64,000 nt of DNA from Flavobacteriales bacterium (GCA_947447525.1 CANFJL010000009.1:1-64000), one strand, 5' to 3'. Counted from the first letter of the stretch, positions 40,232 to 51,108 are shown. A program made the numbers and translations. The notes: generated by a model from the letters alone, not told the origin.

Positions 40232-40420
40232 ATGTATATTCTAGGAGTAGTAGGTCCAGGTCAAGTAATGATCATCGCGCTTGTAATTGTAGTTCTGTTT
40301 TTTGGCGGAAAGAAAATTCCTGAGTTAATGAAAGGTCTAGGACAAGGAGTAAAGGAGTTTAAAGATGCTTCTAAAGGTGACAACACGAGTTCAACTGAGA
40401 TCACCAAAGAAGATAAGTAA
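40232..40420 (+). CDS. tatA: Sec-independent (Tat) translocase subunit TatA/TatE family
   Basis: [39 protein letters not shown]; 62 aa. Confidence 0.95.
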   Translation: MYILGVVGPGQVMIIALVIVVLFFGGKKIPELMKGLGQGVKEFKDASKGDNTSSTEITKEDK

Positions 40421-40425
40421 TCTTT

Positions 40426-41829
40426 ATGTACAGTTCTATTGCAGCTACCAGAAAGGCAATCCATTCTGGAAAAACCGTATTGTCAATAGTTGAACATTTC
40501 CTCAAGGAAATTGATAATAGAAAAGAGTTAAATGCTTTTTTAGAGGTTTTTTCTTCATCCGCAAGGTCGGAAGCATTGCGCATAGATCAAAAAATAAAAG
40601 AAGGTACTGCAGGAAATTTAGCCGGTGTTATTATAGGAATTAAAGACAATATCTGTTACAAAGATCACCACGTTTCTGCTTCCTCAAAAATATTAGAGGG
40701 ATTCGAATCTCTTTATACAGCAACTGCCCTTCAGCGTTTATTAGATCAAGATGCCCTGGTTATTGGCCGTCTTAATTGCGATGAATTTGCTATGGGAAGT
40801 TCTAATGAGACTTCTGCATTCGGTCCCGTTAAAAATAATCACAATGTAAAATATGTTCCTGGAGGTTCTTCTGGAGGTTCTGCAGTTGCGGTATCAGCAG
40901 GTCTTTGTACGGTAGCATTAGGAAGTGACACAGGGGGGTCGATTAGACAACCTGCTTCTTGGACAGGTACTTTTGGTCTTAAACCTACCTATGGAAGAAT
41001 TAGTCGCTATGGCTTGATAGCTTATGCTTCTTCATTTGATCAAATCGGAACTTTTACCAATTCAATAGAAGATACTGAAATTCTTTTTGAATTGATGTCT
41101 GGTGCAGATCCATTTGATGAAACCACTTCAAATGCTGTATATGCTAAATCAACTCAAAATGCACAAAAATTAAAGGTTGGCGTGCTGCAAGAATGTTTAA
41201 ATCATCCCGGTTTAGATAAGGAAATTAAAGGGAAGATTAATGAATTGATTGTGCGTTTAGCGAAAAATGGAGTCGAAATAATTCCGCTTAGTTTCCCCTA
41301 TTTAGAATATATGGTTCCAACTTATTATGTTCTAACCACTGCGGAGGCTTCCTCTAATCTGTCACGATTTGATGGTGTTCATTATGGATATAGAAGTCCA
41401 AATGCGCAAGGTGTGGAAGAAACTTATGTTCTTTCTCGAACGGAAGGTTTTGGTACTGAAGTGAAACGCAGGATTATGACCGGGACATTTGTTCTTTCTA
41501 ATGAACATTATGATGCTTATTATTCCCAAGCACAACGCGTTCGCAGGGTAATGAAGAATGCAACAGATCAAATGTTTAAGGAAGTTGATGTACTTCTTTT
41601 GCCTACCACTCCAACAACGGCTTTTGAAATCGGAGCTGTAACGGATTCTATTCAAATGTACTTACAAGATATCTTTACAGTGCATGCTAATATTACAGGA
41701 AATCCGGCATTAAGTATTCCCTTTGCTAAACACCAAAATGGAATGCCATACGGTGTTCAAGTGATGGCTGATCGGTTTTGTGAAAATAAATTATTTGATT
41801 TTTTCAATCTTTTTAATTCTCTTAAATGA
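40426..41829 (+). CDS. gatA: Asp-tRNA(Asn)/Glu-tRNA(Gln) amidotransferase subunit A
   Basis: Amidase signature GGSSGGSAVAVSAGLCTVALGSDTGGSIRQPASWTGTFGLKPTYGR. Confidence 0.96.
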   Translation: MYSSIAATRKAIHSGKTVLSIVEHFLKEIDNRKELNAFLEVFSSSARSEALRIDQKIKEGTAGNLAGVIIGIKDNICYKDHHVSASSKILEGFESLYTATALQRLLDQDALVIGRLNCDEFAMGSSNETSAFGPVKNNHNVKYVPGGSSGGSAVAVSAGLCTVALGSDTGGSIRQPASWTGTFGLKPTYGRISRYGLIAYASSFDQIGTFTNSIEDTEILFELMSGADPFDETTSNAVYAKSTQNAQKLKVGVLQECLNHPGLDKEIKGKINELIVRLAKNGVEIIPLSFPYLEYMVPTYYVLTTAEASSNLSRFDGVHYGYRSPNAQGVEETYVLSRTEGFGTEVKRRIMTGTFVLSNEHYDAYYSQAQRVRRVMKNATDQMFKEVDVLLLPTTPTTAFEIGAVTDSIQMYLQDIFTVHANITGNPALSIPFAKHQNGMPYGVQVMADRFCENKLFDFFNLFNSLK

Positions 41830-43319
41830 AAAATTGGACAATATGTGCTGTACTATTATTGCTGACATCTTTTGTCCATTCTCAAAAGCCAGCGCATCTT
41901 ACGCGACCTTCAGATTCTCTAAATCCAGATCCATTTTTTAATACGGTTGAGCAAAGTTTAAGACTTTTTTATAACGATTATGTGAATTCAAATAATTATG
42001 ATTCCATTATTAATGCGCTCAATTACGAGTCCGATGACACCCCTGCTTTTAGCGATGATGTTTATTGCCAGCGCTTAGCCGACATGTCTCAAAATAGTCC
42101 ATTTCACATGGATTGTAATAAAGCAACTTTAGCAACAATTAAATTTTTTGCTACCCAACGTCGAGGATTCGCACGTGTAGTTCTAGGTCGTTCTCCCTTG
42201 TATTTTGACATGTTCAAAGATAAGTTGGCGGAATATGGACTCCCAATTGAATTGAGATTTTTATCTGTTATCGAAAGTGGTCTCCGACCGCAAGTTAAAT
42301 CTAAAGCGGGCGCCCTCGGGCTTTGGCAGTTTATGTATAAAACAGGTCTATATTTTGGACTTGAAGAAAGTTCTTATATAGATGAACGCATGGATCCAGA
42401 TAAAGCAACAGATGCTGCATGTAGATACTTAAAACAATTATATGGAATTTATGGAGATTGGAATCTTGCGCTAGCAGCTTACAATGCCGGCCCCGGAACG
42501 GTAAACCACGCCATAAAACGCTCTGGAAATAAAACTACCTATTGGGAAGTTCGGCCCTATCTTCCAACCGAAACACAAGGTTATGTGCCTAATTTCATTG
42601 CAGCAGCCTATCTATTGACTTATCACGCTGAGCATAACATCATTCCAATGGAAGCTAAAATACATAATGCTCAATTGGATACCATGTGTCTGAAACAAGG
42701 CGCTCACATGAGTACCATCGCTAATATGGCCGCTTGGGATCTTGCCGAAATAAAGGAATTGAATCCTGTTTATAAAACCGCCTTCATTCCTAAATCTGTA
42801 AAAGGACGCTGCTTGACAGGGCCTTTTGAAAAAATTAATTTATTAGTTAGTATTGAAGATTCTTTATATTTTGTTGAAAATCAATGGTATAATACGGTTA
42901 ACACTCCAATTCCTGTATTAATCGATACTTCGAAAATTATTGATACTACTCGGACCAATCTTGTGGATACCGTTAATGTAAATTATCAATATTACAAAGT
43001 TAAAGCAGGTGATAATATTAAGAATATAGCGCTTAAATATGGTGTAACGGTTGAACAATTAATGGAATGGAATGGACTAAAAACTGCCAATATCTATGTT
43101 GGTCAACGCTTGACAATTAAGGAAGCTGCAATAAAACCAAAGCCTGTTCCTGTTCCTGTAAAACCGCAACCTGTTAAAAAATATTATGTCGTAAAAACAG
43201 GTGATACTTTTAGTAGAATCGCCCAAAGAAATAATTTGACATTAGGACAGTTACAAAAGTTAAACCCTGGCGTTAAAGTAAACAGTATTGTAATCGGTCA
43301 AAGAATCCGAATAAAATAA
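41826..43319 (+). CDS. Lytic transglycosylase (MltD-like) with two LysM domains
   Basis: IESGLRPQVKSKAGALGLWQFM, ALAAYNAGPGTVNHAI; C-terminal LysM repeats YYKVKAGDNIKNIALKYGVTVEQLMEWN and YYVVKTGDTFSRIAQRNNLTLGQLQKLNP. Confidence 0.95.
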   Translation: MKNWTICAVLLLLTSFVHSQKPAHLTRPSDSLNPDPFFNTVEQSLRLFYNDYVNSNNYDSIINALNYESDDTPAFSDDVYCQRLADMSQNSPFHMDCNKATLATIKFFATQRRGFARVVLGRSPLYFDMFKDKLAEYGLPIELRFLSVIESGLRPQVKSKAGALGLWQFMYKTGLYFGLEESSYIDERMDPDKATDAACRYLKQLYGIYGDWNLALAAYNAGPGTVNHAIKRSGNKTTYWEVRPYLPTETQGYVPNFIAAAYLLTYHAEHNIIPMEAKIHNAQLDTMCLKQGAHMSTIANMAAWDLAEIKELNPVYKTAFIPKSVKGRCLTGPFEKINLLVSIEDSLYFVENQWYNTVNTPIPVLIDTSKIIDTTRTNLVDTVNVNYQYYKVKAGDNIKNIALKYGVTVEQLMEWNGLKTANIYVGQRLTIKEAAIKPKPVPVPVKPQPVKKYYVVKTGDTFSRIAQRNNLTLGQLQKLNPGVKVNSIVIGQRIRIK

Positions 43320-43347
43320 ACGTTAACTTTTTAAAGTTACCTGAATT

Positions 43348-44112
43348 ATGCCTACAATAACTGCTGCTATTATAACATGGAACGAGGAGCGTAATATTCA
43401 ACGTTGTATCGAATCTTTAAGGGATAGTGTAGATCATATTATTGTTTTGGATTCATTTTCTACTGACGCTACTATTGCTATTTGCAATCAATTAAAGGTA
43501 CAAGTAATTCAAAGAAAATGGGAAGGTTACGCCGCCTCAAAAAACTACCTAAATGCTCAAGTAAACACAGATTTGATCTTGTCTTTAGATGCCGACGAGG
43601 CACTTAGTCCTGAATTATTTGAGGAAATTAAAGCAATAAGATTAAAGGGGAATATTGGATATTATTCCATGAATCGCTTGACAAATTATTGTGGAAAATG
43701 GATCTATCATTCAGGCTGGTTTCCGGATGTTAAAATTAGATTATTTCCCTCGAATGCCCTTTGGGAAGGTGATATAGTACATGAAACACTTGCACTCCCT
43801 GTTGGTATTGAAGTGTTCCCACTTAAAGGTTTATTGTCGCATTATTCATATTTCTCTCATACACAACATCGTCAAAGGGCAGACCATTATTCTCGATTAA
43901 CAGCACTTAAATATCTTGAGCAAGGAAAACGAGTTGGACCATTAAAACCTTATGTTAGTGGATTAGTTCGGTTTATGAAAATGTTTGTTTTTCAATTTGG
44001 GTTTTTAGATGGCAGGAGTGGTTGGCATATCGCTAGAATTAGTGCATTGTCTAATATTTTAAAATATAATGAAGTAAGGAATTTAAGAAATGGTGCAAAA
44101 AGAACTTCATAA
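43348..44112 (+). CDS. Glycosyltransferase family 2 (LPS core type)
   Basis: ITAAIITWNEERNIQRCIESL, LDSFSTDAT, SLDADEAL. Confidence 0.92.
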   Translation: MPTITAAIITWNEERNIQRCIESLRDSVDHIIVLDSFSTDATIAICNQLKVQVIQRKWEGYAASKNYLNAQVNTDLILSLDADEALSPELFEEIKAIRLKGNIGYYSMNRLTNYCGKWIYHSGWFPDVKIRLFPSNALWEGDIVHETLALPVGIEVFPLKGLLSHYSYFSHTQHRQRADHYSRLTALKYLEQGKRVGPLKPYVSGLVRFMKMFVFQFGFLDGRSGWHIARISALSNILKYNEVRNLRNGAKRTS

Positions 44113-45091
44113 AATAATTATTTCCCGTACAGATAGTATTGGCGATGTTATGCTTACACTTCCTTTATGTGTTTGGCTGAAAGAAAAATACCCCAATACA
44201 GAACTTGTTTTTTTAGGGAGAACTTATACCGAATCTATTGTATCTAGTTTTTCTTGTATAGATCAATTTTTGAATTGGGATGAGCTTCAAAATCTGCCAC
44301 TTTCGGAAAAAATTAGTACTATGAATGCCGATTGTATTCTTCATGTTTTTCCGAGAAGAGAAATTGCTGTATTAGCAAAAAAAGCAAAAATCCCTCTTAG
44401 AATTGGAACTGCTCACAGGACCTTTCATTTTTTGAATTGTAACAGTAGGGTGAATTTCAGTAGAAAAAAATCGCTTTTACATGAAGCACAATTAAATTTT
44501 GAATTGTTGCGCCCTCTTGGATTGCAAAGTATTCCCAGCTTAGATGAAATACAAGATCAAGCTACTAATTTTACAGTTCCAAATATGCTCCCGCCAACTT
44601 TTTTAAAGGATATTAATTGGGAGAAGACAATTGTATTACACCCAAAATCTCAAGGAAGTGCATTAGAATGGCCACTAGAAAATTATGTTGATTTAGCCAA
44701 TTTACTTGTAGCAGAAGGATATTCTGTAATTTTGACAGGTACAGAGAAAGAAGGAGCACTTTTTCGCCACTTATTTCAATTAGGTGTTTCTTTGATCGAT
44801 ACAACGGGAAAATTAACCTTATCTGAATTAATTTTTGTTCTTTCAAAGGTTAAAGCTCTAGTAGCTTGTTCAACAGGTCCTCTGCATATTTCGGCGATTT
44901 TAAACCGTCGGACTGTTGGATTATTCTCCATGAGAAAACCGATTCACCCTGGTCGTTGGAAACCTCTTGGAATGAACTCTATTTCACTTGTGTTTGACGA
45001 AAAATGTCCCACTTGTGCTAAAGGAGTTATTTGTCAATGCTTGAGAAAAATTCCTGTAAATGAGGTTATGAATGCACTTCTTGATCTTTAA
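44090..45091 (+). CDS. Glycosyltransferase family 9 (heptosyltransferase-like)
   Basis: IISRTDSIGDVMLTLPLCVWLKEKYPNTELVFLG, HPKSQGSALEWPLENYVDLANLL, ACSTGPLHISAILNRRTVGLF. Confidence 0.92.
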   Translation: MVQKELHKIIISRTDSIGDVMLTLPLCVWLKEKYPNTELVFLGRTYTESIVSSFSCIDQFLNWDELQNLPLSEKISTMNADCILHVFPRREIAVLAKKAKIPLRIGTAHRTFHFLNCNSRVNFSRKKSLLHEAQLNFELLRPLGLQSIPSLDEIQDQATNFTVPNMLPPTFLKDINWEKTIVLHPKSQGSALEWPLENYVDLANLLVAEGYSVILTGTEKEGALFRHLFQLGVSLIDTTGKLTLSELIFVLSKVKALVACSTGPLHISAILNRRTVGLFSMRKPIHPGRWKPLGMNSISLVFDEKCPTCAKGVICQCLRKIPVNEVMNALLDL

Positions 45092-45890
45092 AAAGGTGCA
45101 GCTGTTTTTTAGAAAATCTTTTTTAAGTTTATCTCTTTCTGCAGCACTATTAATTGTTGGATTTTATCCCATGACTTGTAAAGCATTGATCTTAGCAGCT
45201 TTTATTTTCTTTTGCGTTGAATCCACCTATACCTTGCATAGACTTGCAAAATATAAATTCAATTTACTGCTTCCGGAAGATAATTTATGGATGAAGAAAA
45301 ATCGAATTTTAGTCCTTGTTCTTTTTTTGTTGAGTTCGATAATGATTATTTTAATTTTTTTCCTTTCGGAACTGCAAAACGCAAGATCAGCTGCTGCTTA
45401 CTTTGCACTCCTATGTTTTCTGGGATTGGGATATGTCATTCCTTTCCCGAAGAAAAATTTAAGGAGTATCCCTTTTGTTAAATCTATTACCATTACGCTT
45501 GCTTGGACAATTCTAATAGTAGTTTTCCCTTCTTCTTATCTAGGCTCCAAAACAATGCTCTTAATCCCCTTGATGATCCTTTTTTTAATACTCGCAATTC
45601 TTGGCGATTGGCGCGATAAAGATCATGACACTTTGAGCTTAAAAACAATTCCTCAAATGTTAAATTCAAAGAATACTCGATGTTTAATTGCTATCTTATT
45701 ATTTTTAGATTTTATAGTCTCTTTTTATTTTCTTGAAGGGGCGGCATTAATTTCAATGTGCATTGGTATTGGTATCCTTGGTTTCTATTGTTATTTTATT
45801 CTTATTAAATTAAAGCAATTATATCCAGATGGTGTTTTAATGATTATAGCTCTATCTGCAATAATTTTAGACTCTATAGGTATTCACTGA
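45072..45890 (+). CDS. Multi-TM protein, UbiA prenyltransferase-like
   Basis: Many hydrophobic helices; Asp-rich LGDWRDKDHDTLSLKTIPQML resembles the second UbiA Asp motif. Confidence 0.55.
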   Translation: MHFLIFKKVQLFFRKSFLSLSLSAALLIVGFYPMTCKALILAAFIFFCVESTYTLHRLAKYKFNLLLPEDNLWMKKNRILVLVLFLLSSIMIILIFFLSELQNARSAAAYFALLCFLGLGYVIPFPKKNLRSIPFVKSITITLAWTILIVVFPSSYLGSKTMLLIPLMILFLILAILGDWRDKDHDTLSLKTIPQMLNSKNTRCLIAILLFLDFIVSFYFLEGAALISMCIGIGILGFYCYFILIKLKQLYPDGVLMIIALSAIILDSIGIH

Positions 45891-45930
45891 ACAAGCAGTT
45901 TTGTCTATCTTTGTTCTACAATAAATCATT

Positions 45931-48705
45931 ATGGAATATAATTTTCAAGGAATAGAAAAAAAATGGCAATCGTTTTGGGCGGAAAATAAAACCAATCAAG
46001 TAAAAGAAGACTCCCAAAAAGAAAAATTCTATGTCCTTGATATGTTTCCTTATCCCTCAGGTGCAGGATTACACGTGGGTCACCCTCTTGGATATATTGC
46101 TTCAGATATCTACACGCGCTACAAGAGATTAGAGGGATTTAATGTTTTGCACCCTATGGGTTATGATTCCTTTGGACTTCCTGCAGAACAATATGCTATT
46201 CAAACAGGTCAACATCCTGCGATAACAACCACTCAAAATATTGCGAGATATCGAGATCAATTAGATAAAATGGGCTTTGCATTCGATTGGTCACGTGAAG
46301 TTAGAACCTCATCACCTTCTTATTATAAGTGGACTCAATGGATCTTTAAACTTTTATTTGAATCATATTATGATACAAGTGTGGATAAGGCAATGCCAAT
46401 TGAAGAGCTTAAAAATAAATTTTTAAATGAGGGGAATAAAAATGTACAAGCAGTTGCAGAGGAGACGCCTATTTTTAGTGCTCAAGAATGGAGTGACGCT
46501 TCCTCCGAAGACCGAGAAAAAATCTTACTTAATTATCGCTTAGCTTATCTATCGGATACATGGGTCAATTGGTGTTCAGCACTTGGAACTGTATTGGCTA
46601 ATGATGAGGTGGTTAATGGAACCTCTATTCGTGGTGGTCATCCAGTTGAGCAAAAGAAAATGCGTCAATGGTCTCTGAGAATTAAAGCCTATGCTGATCG
46701 TTTATTACAAGGTTTACATACCATTGATTGGACGGAGTCGATTAAGGAACAACAAAGAAATTGGATTGGAAAATCTATTGGAGCGTCTGTTTTCTTTAGT
46801 TTGGATCTTGATGATAATTCTAAAATTGAGGTATTTACAACCCGACCGGATACTATTTTTGGTGTTTCTTTTGTTGTGCTGGCTCCCGAACACCCATTAG
46901 TACAAACGATTGTAAGTAATGAACAAAGCGCTGATGTTGAGGCATATATAAAAGCTTCATCATTAAAAACTGAAAGAGACCGACAAGCAGACATAAAAAA
47001 TATTTCAGGAGTTTTTACGGGAGCTTATGCCATTCATCCTTTTTCAGGTGTAAAAATACCTGTTTGGATAGGAGATTATGTTTTGGCGGGTTATGGAACG
47101 GGGGCTGTAATGGCAGTGCCATGCGGAGATCAGAGAGATTTTAACTTTGCTAAATTCTTTAATTTACCAATTCCTTCTATTTTTAAGGATCTTGATTGCA
47201 CCGAAGAAGCTTATGAAGATAAAGATGCAGTCATTGCTAATTCTTCCTTTTTAAATGGCCTTCAAGTTAAGGATGCAATGCAACGAGCCATTGCTGAAAT
47301 TGAGAAAAATGGAATTGGACAAGGTAAAATAAATTTCAGGTTAAGAGATGCTGTGTTTTCTCGACAAAGATATTGGGGAGAGCCATTCCCTGTCTATTAT
47401 AAAAATGAAATCCCTTATCTTGTTTCCGAGGAACATTTGCCAATTACTTTGCCTGAAGTTGATAAATATTTGCCGACTCCAGATGGTGAACCACCATTAG
47501 CAAGATCTAAACCCGAAGATTGGAATCACTTTGAAGGTGACAGAATGGAATACAATACCATGCCTGGTTGGGCTGGAAGTTCTTGGTACTTCTTACGCTA
47601 TCTAGATCCTGAAAATCAGCAACAATTCGTTTCTAAAGAAAAGGTGAATTATTGGCAAAATGTAGATTTGTATATTGGTGGAGCAGAACATGCTACCGGA
47701 CATTTACTATATGCAAGATTCTGGACAAAATTTTTATTTGATTGTAATTTAATTCCTTTTGACGAACCCTTTAAAAAACTAATCAACCAAGGAATGATTT
47801 TAGGCCGCAGTAGTTTTGTTTATCGCATCCAAGGAACTAAACAATATGTGAGTTTTGGCAAAAAAGATGCCTACGAAGTGATACCAATTCATGTAGACAT
47901 AAGTCTGGTCGATGGTGATAAATTAAATGTAAATGGCTTTAAAAATTGGATGGCAGAATATAAAGACGCTTCTTTTATTTTAGAAGATGATGGAACTTAT
48001 TCTTGTGGATTTGAGGTGGAGAAAATGTCAAAATCTAAATTTAATGTGCAGACTCCCGATGAACTAGTGCAAAAATTTGGTGCAGATACCCTTAGAATGT
48101 ATGAAATGTTTTTGGGCCCACTAGAACAAAGTAAACCGTGGGATACTAAAGGAATAACCGGAGTTCATGGGTTTTTAAAAAAATATTGGAGACTTTTTTA
48201 TGCTTCAGGTAATTTTAAAGTCGAAGAGGGTCAAGCTACACCAGCATCATTAAAATCATTGCATAAAACTATAAAAAGACTGCGAGATGATTTAGATAGA
48301 TTTTCATTTAATACGGGAGTATCTAGTTTTATGATTTGTGTGAATGAATTAAGTGAACAGAAATGCGCAAATAGGCATATTCTAACACAACTCACCTTAC
48401 TTATGGCGCCTTACGCTCCTCACATTACAGAGGAAATTTGGTCGCAACTCTCTCCAAATAGCACTTCTATTTTTGAGGGTCAATATCCAAAATTCGACGC
48501 TCAATTTTTAGTAGAAGAAAATATTGATTATCCAGTTTCTTTTAATGGTAAAATGAGATTGAAAATTACCTTAGCACAAAGTTTAACCGCAACAGAAATT
48601 GAAGCTATGATTTTAGATTTGCCTGAGATTCAAAAGTGGACAGAAGGAGTAAATCCTAAAAAAATTATTGTGGTACATGGCAAAATCATCAATATTGTCC
48701 TTTAA
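45931..48705 (+). CDS. leuS: Leucyl-tRNA synthetase
   Basis: FPYPSGAGLHVGHPLGY, KMSKSKFNV, 924 aa. Confidence 0.98.
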   Translation: MEYNFQGIEKKWQSFWAENKTNQVKEDSQKEKFYVLDMFPYPSGAGLHVGHPLGYIASDIYTRYKRLEGFNVLHPMGYDSFGLPAEQYAIQTGQHPAITTTQNIARYRDQLDKMGFAFDWSREVRTSSPSYYKWTQWIFKLLFESYYDTSVDKAMPIEELKNKFLNEGNKNVQAVAEETPIFSAQEWSDASSEDREKILLNYRLAYLSDTWVNWCSALGTVLANDEVVNGTSIRGGHPVEQKKMRQWSLRIKAYADRLLQGLHTIDWTESIKEQQRNWIGKSIGASVFFSLDLDDNSKIEVFTTRPDTIFGVSFVVLAPEHPLVQTIVSNEQSADVEAYIKASSLKTERDRQADIKNISGVFTGAYAIHPFSGVKIPVWIGDYVLAGYGTGAVMAVPCGDQRDFNFAKFFNLPIPSIFKDLDCTEEAYEDKDAVIANSSFLNGLQVKDAMQRAIAEIEKNGIGQGKINFRLRDAVFSRQRYWGEPFPVYYKNEIPYLVSEEHLPITLPEVDKYLPTPDGEPPLARSKPEDWNHFEGDRMEYNTMPGWAGSSWYFLRYLDPENQQQFVSKEKVNYWQNVDLYIGGAEHATGHLLYARFWTKFLFDCNLIPFDEPFKKLINQGMILGRSSFVYRIQGTKQYVSFGKKDAYEVIPIHVDISLVDGDKLNVNGFKNWMAEYKDASFILEDDGTYSCGFEVEKMSKSKFNVQTPDELVQKFGADTLRMYEMFLGPLEQSKPWDTKGITGVHGFLKKYWRLFYASGNFKVEEGQATPASLKSLHKTIKRLRDDLDRFSFNTGVSSFMICVNELSEQKCANRHILTQLTLLMAPYAPHITEEIWSQLSPNSTSIFEGQYPKFDAQFLVEENIDYPVSFNGKMRLKITLAQSLTATEIEAMILDLPEIQKWTEGVNPKKIIVVHGKIINIVL

Positions 48706-49598
48706 TTTAAGAATGGAGATGATTTTTTGTCACTAAAATGACATAAAAGTTCTGAACTGCTTTTTACTTCAATAATTAAATCCTTTACTACCGAAATATT
48801 GAGGTTTATTTGAGCACCTCCAGCATAGATTGGGAGTCCATCTACATCAAGTTTCAATTTTTTAAAGTAGCTGCGCATAAAGTCTAAGTCAACACAAGTC
48901 AACCAAGAAGTAATTATGCATGATGGAGAAATATCTTTGATACAGGATATCAATGAATCATAAGGCATACTTTGACCTAAATACAAGGTAAATATCCCCT
49001 GACTCCGCAATAAATAATGATAAAACAATAAACTTATTTCATGCCATTCATGCTCAGGTAAGTAAAGAAGAACGGGATGAGCAGTGATTTCCGGAATCTT
49101 TTGTTTATCAATTTCAGCAATAATCTTTTGTCGAATTAGATTTGAAATAAAATGCTCTTGAGCTGGCTTAATACTGCCTACCAACCACATTACACCAATT
49201 CTATCTAAAAACGGAATTAAGTGCTGACTAAAAGTTTTTTCTAATTGTATTTCTGAAATTAAATGATCCAAGGTATCTCTAAACAATACTTCATTCATTT
49301 CAATTAATGCCAATAATAATTTTTCACAGCTATCGTCAACTTTAGAATTGCCCATCAGAGACCAAACTCTCTCTTGAATTTCTTCTTGGCTTAAGGTTGC
49401 GATCTTAGAAATTTTGTAACCATTTTTATTGAGTAAACAGATGTTGATCAGTTGAACTAATTCACTATCAGAATAACTCCTTATTTGGGTTTCAGAACGC
49501 CCTGGATTTAAAATTCCATAGCGTTTTTCCCATATACGAATGGTATGTGCTTTAACACCTGCAAGTACCTCTAAGTCTTTTATTTTATATTCTGCCAT
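48702..49598 (-). CDS. MerR-family regulator with cobalamin-binding (CarH-like) domain
   Basis: MerR HTH (YKIKDLEVLAGVKAHTIRIWEKRYGILNPGRSETQIRSYSDSEL); B12-domain motifs WLVGSIKPAQEH and EWHEIS. Confidence 0.88.
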   Translation of the reverse strand: MAEYKIKDLEVLAGVKAHTIRIWEKRYGILNPGRSETQIRSYSDSELVQLINICLLNKNGYKISKIATLSQEEIQERVWSLMGNSKVDDSCEKLLLALIEMNEVLFRDTLDHLISEIQLEKTFSQHLIPFLDRIGVMWLVGSIKPAQEHFISNLIRQKIIAEIDKQKIPEITAHPVLLYLPEHEWHEISLLFYHYLLRSQGIFTLYLGQSMPYDSLISCIKDISPSCIITSWLTCVDLDFMRSYFKKLKLDVDGLPIYAGGAQINLNISVVKDLIIEVKSSSELLCHFSDKKSSPFLN

Positions 49599-49674
49599 TC
49601 TAATTAAGTACTGTTGTGGCTGTTAAACAAGAAGGATAGTTTTTTGTTCGCACAGACCCAAAAAATAAAAAGAT

Positions 49675-49682
49675 TATCTTTG
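49675..49682 (+). promoter_or_regulatory. Putative -7 element (TATCTTTG) of engB
   Basis: TAnnTTTG match ending 7 nt before ATG 49690. Confidence 0.5.
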
Positions 49683-49689
49683 TGTCAAT

Positions 49690-50286
49690 ATGAAAATTAA
49701 AACTGTTGCATTTGCAATTTCCAATACGGATTTAAAAAAATGTCCGACCGATGGGAAACCGGAATTTGCCTTCATTGGCCGATCTAATGTAGGTAAATCT
49801 TCGCTAATAAACTTGATTACAGGCAATAAAAAATTAGCCAAGACTTCTTCGACTCCAGGAAAGACACAACTTATCAATCATTTTGTTATTAATGACGAAT
49901 GGTATTTAGTTGATTTACCTGGCTATGGTTATGCTAAAGCTTCAAAATCTATGCGTTCTAATTGGGAAAAGTTTATTTCTGATTATTTAATGAAGAGAGA
50001 GACTTTAATGAATATTTTCATACTCCTTGATGCTAGATTAGACCCTCAAAAAATTGACATGGAGTTTATTAATTGGTGCGGAGAAAAACAACTTCCTTTT
50101 GTTCTTGTCTTTACTAAAATAGACAAACTTTCTAGCTCTGAATTACAACGAAATTTAGCTAAATTTAAAAAAGAAATGTTAAAAACATGGGAAGAAATAC
50201 CTCCAGTTTTTACTTCATCTAGTATTTCAGGTTTTGGCAAAGAACCTGTCTTGAATTATATTGAACAAATACTTAAGATCTGCTAG
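49690..50286 (+). CDS. engB: Ribosome biogenesis GTP-binding protein EngB (YihA/YsxC)
   Basis: FIGRSNVGKSSLINLITG, TSSTPGKTQLINHF, LVDLPGYGYAKAS, VFTKIDKL. Confidence 0.96.
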   Translation: MKIKTVAFAISNTDLKKCPTDGKPEFAFIGRSNVGKSSLINLITGNKKLAKTSSTPGKTQLINHFVINDEWYLVDLPGYGYAKASKSMRSNWEKFISDYLMKRETLMNIFILLDARLDPQKIDMEFINWCGEKQLPFVLVFTKIDKLSSSELQRNLAKFKKEMLKTWEEIPPVFTSSSISGFGKEPVLNYIEQILKIC

Positions 50287-50342
50287 CACATTGGTTTGAA
50301 AATGCAACTTGAATTTGTTAATTTTGACAAAACTAATTTTTT

Positions 50343-51053
50343 ATGGGAAGAGCGTTTGAATATCGACGAGCATCAAAAGAAAAACGATGGGATAAAATGT
50401 CCAAAATATTTCCGAAACTCGGAAAAGCAATTACTATGGCCGCAAAAGAGGGAGGTATGGACCCTTCAACTAATGCAAAATTGCGTACTGCAATTCAAAA
50501 TGCCAAGTCGGAAAATATGCCGAAGGATAATATTGATGCAGCAATTAAAAGAGCAGAACAAAAAGATTTAGCTTCCTTTACTGAAGTAAACTATGAAGGT
50601 AAAGGCCCACATGGTGTTTTAGTATATGTAGAATGCGCCTCTGATAATCCGACCCGCACGGTAGCAAATGTTAAATCTTATTTTAATAAAGCAGGAGGAG
50701 CCGTTGTTCCTAATGGCTCAATGGAGTTTATGTTTGCAAGAAAAAGTGTTTTTGAAATATTAAAAACAGATGAAATTGATCCTGAAACTTTGGAATTGGA
50801 ATTGATCGATGCTGGCGGTGAAGAAATTGAAGTAAATGATCAAGAAATTATTGTTTATGGTGATTATACTGCTTTTGGATCTTTAGCCAAGGCATTAGAA
50901 GACTTAAATATTACAGTGCAAAAATCAAGTTTGAAAAGAATTCCAACTACCCCTGTAGATTTTACAGAAGAACAGTTAGTTGATATTGAAAAAATGCTCG
51001 ACAAAATTGAGGATGATGACGATATTCAACAAGTATTTACCAATATTGCATAA
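50343..51053 (+). CDS. YebC/PmpR family protein
   Basis: [62 protein letters not shown]. Confidence 0.95.
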   Translation: MGRAFEYRRASKEKRWDKMSKIFPKLGKAITMAAKEGGMDPSTNAKLRTAIQNAKSENMPKDNIDAAIKRAEQKDLASFTEVNYEGKGPHGVLVYVECASDNPTRTVANVKSYFNKAGGAVVPNGSMEFMFARKSVFEILKTDEIDPETLELELIDAGGEEIEVNDQEIIVYGDYTAFGSLAKALEDLNITVQKSSLKRIPTTPVDFTEEQLVDIEKMLDKIEDDDDIQQVFTNIA

Positions 51054-51108
51054 GGCAAAATTTATATAATAAATTTCCAATTTTTAAGTTATTGCAATTC
51101 GTTTTTTT

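Noticed and set aside
43321-43340. AT-rich palindrome ttaactttttaaagtta after the lytic transglycosylase gene
   Set aside because: Low-complexity AT stem of the type expected by chance in this composition.
50296-50571. 91-aa ORF overlapping the yebC start
   Set aside because: Out of frame with the clear YebC/PmpR protein starting at 50343.
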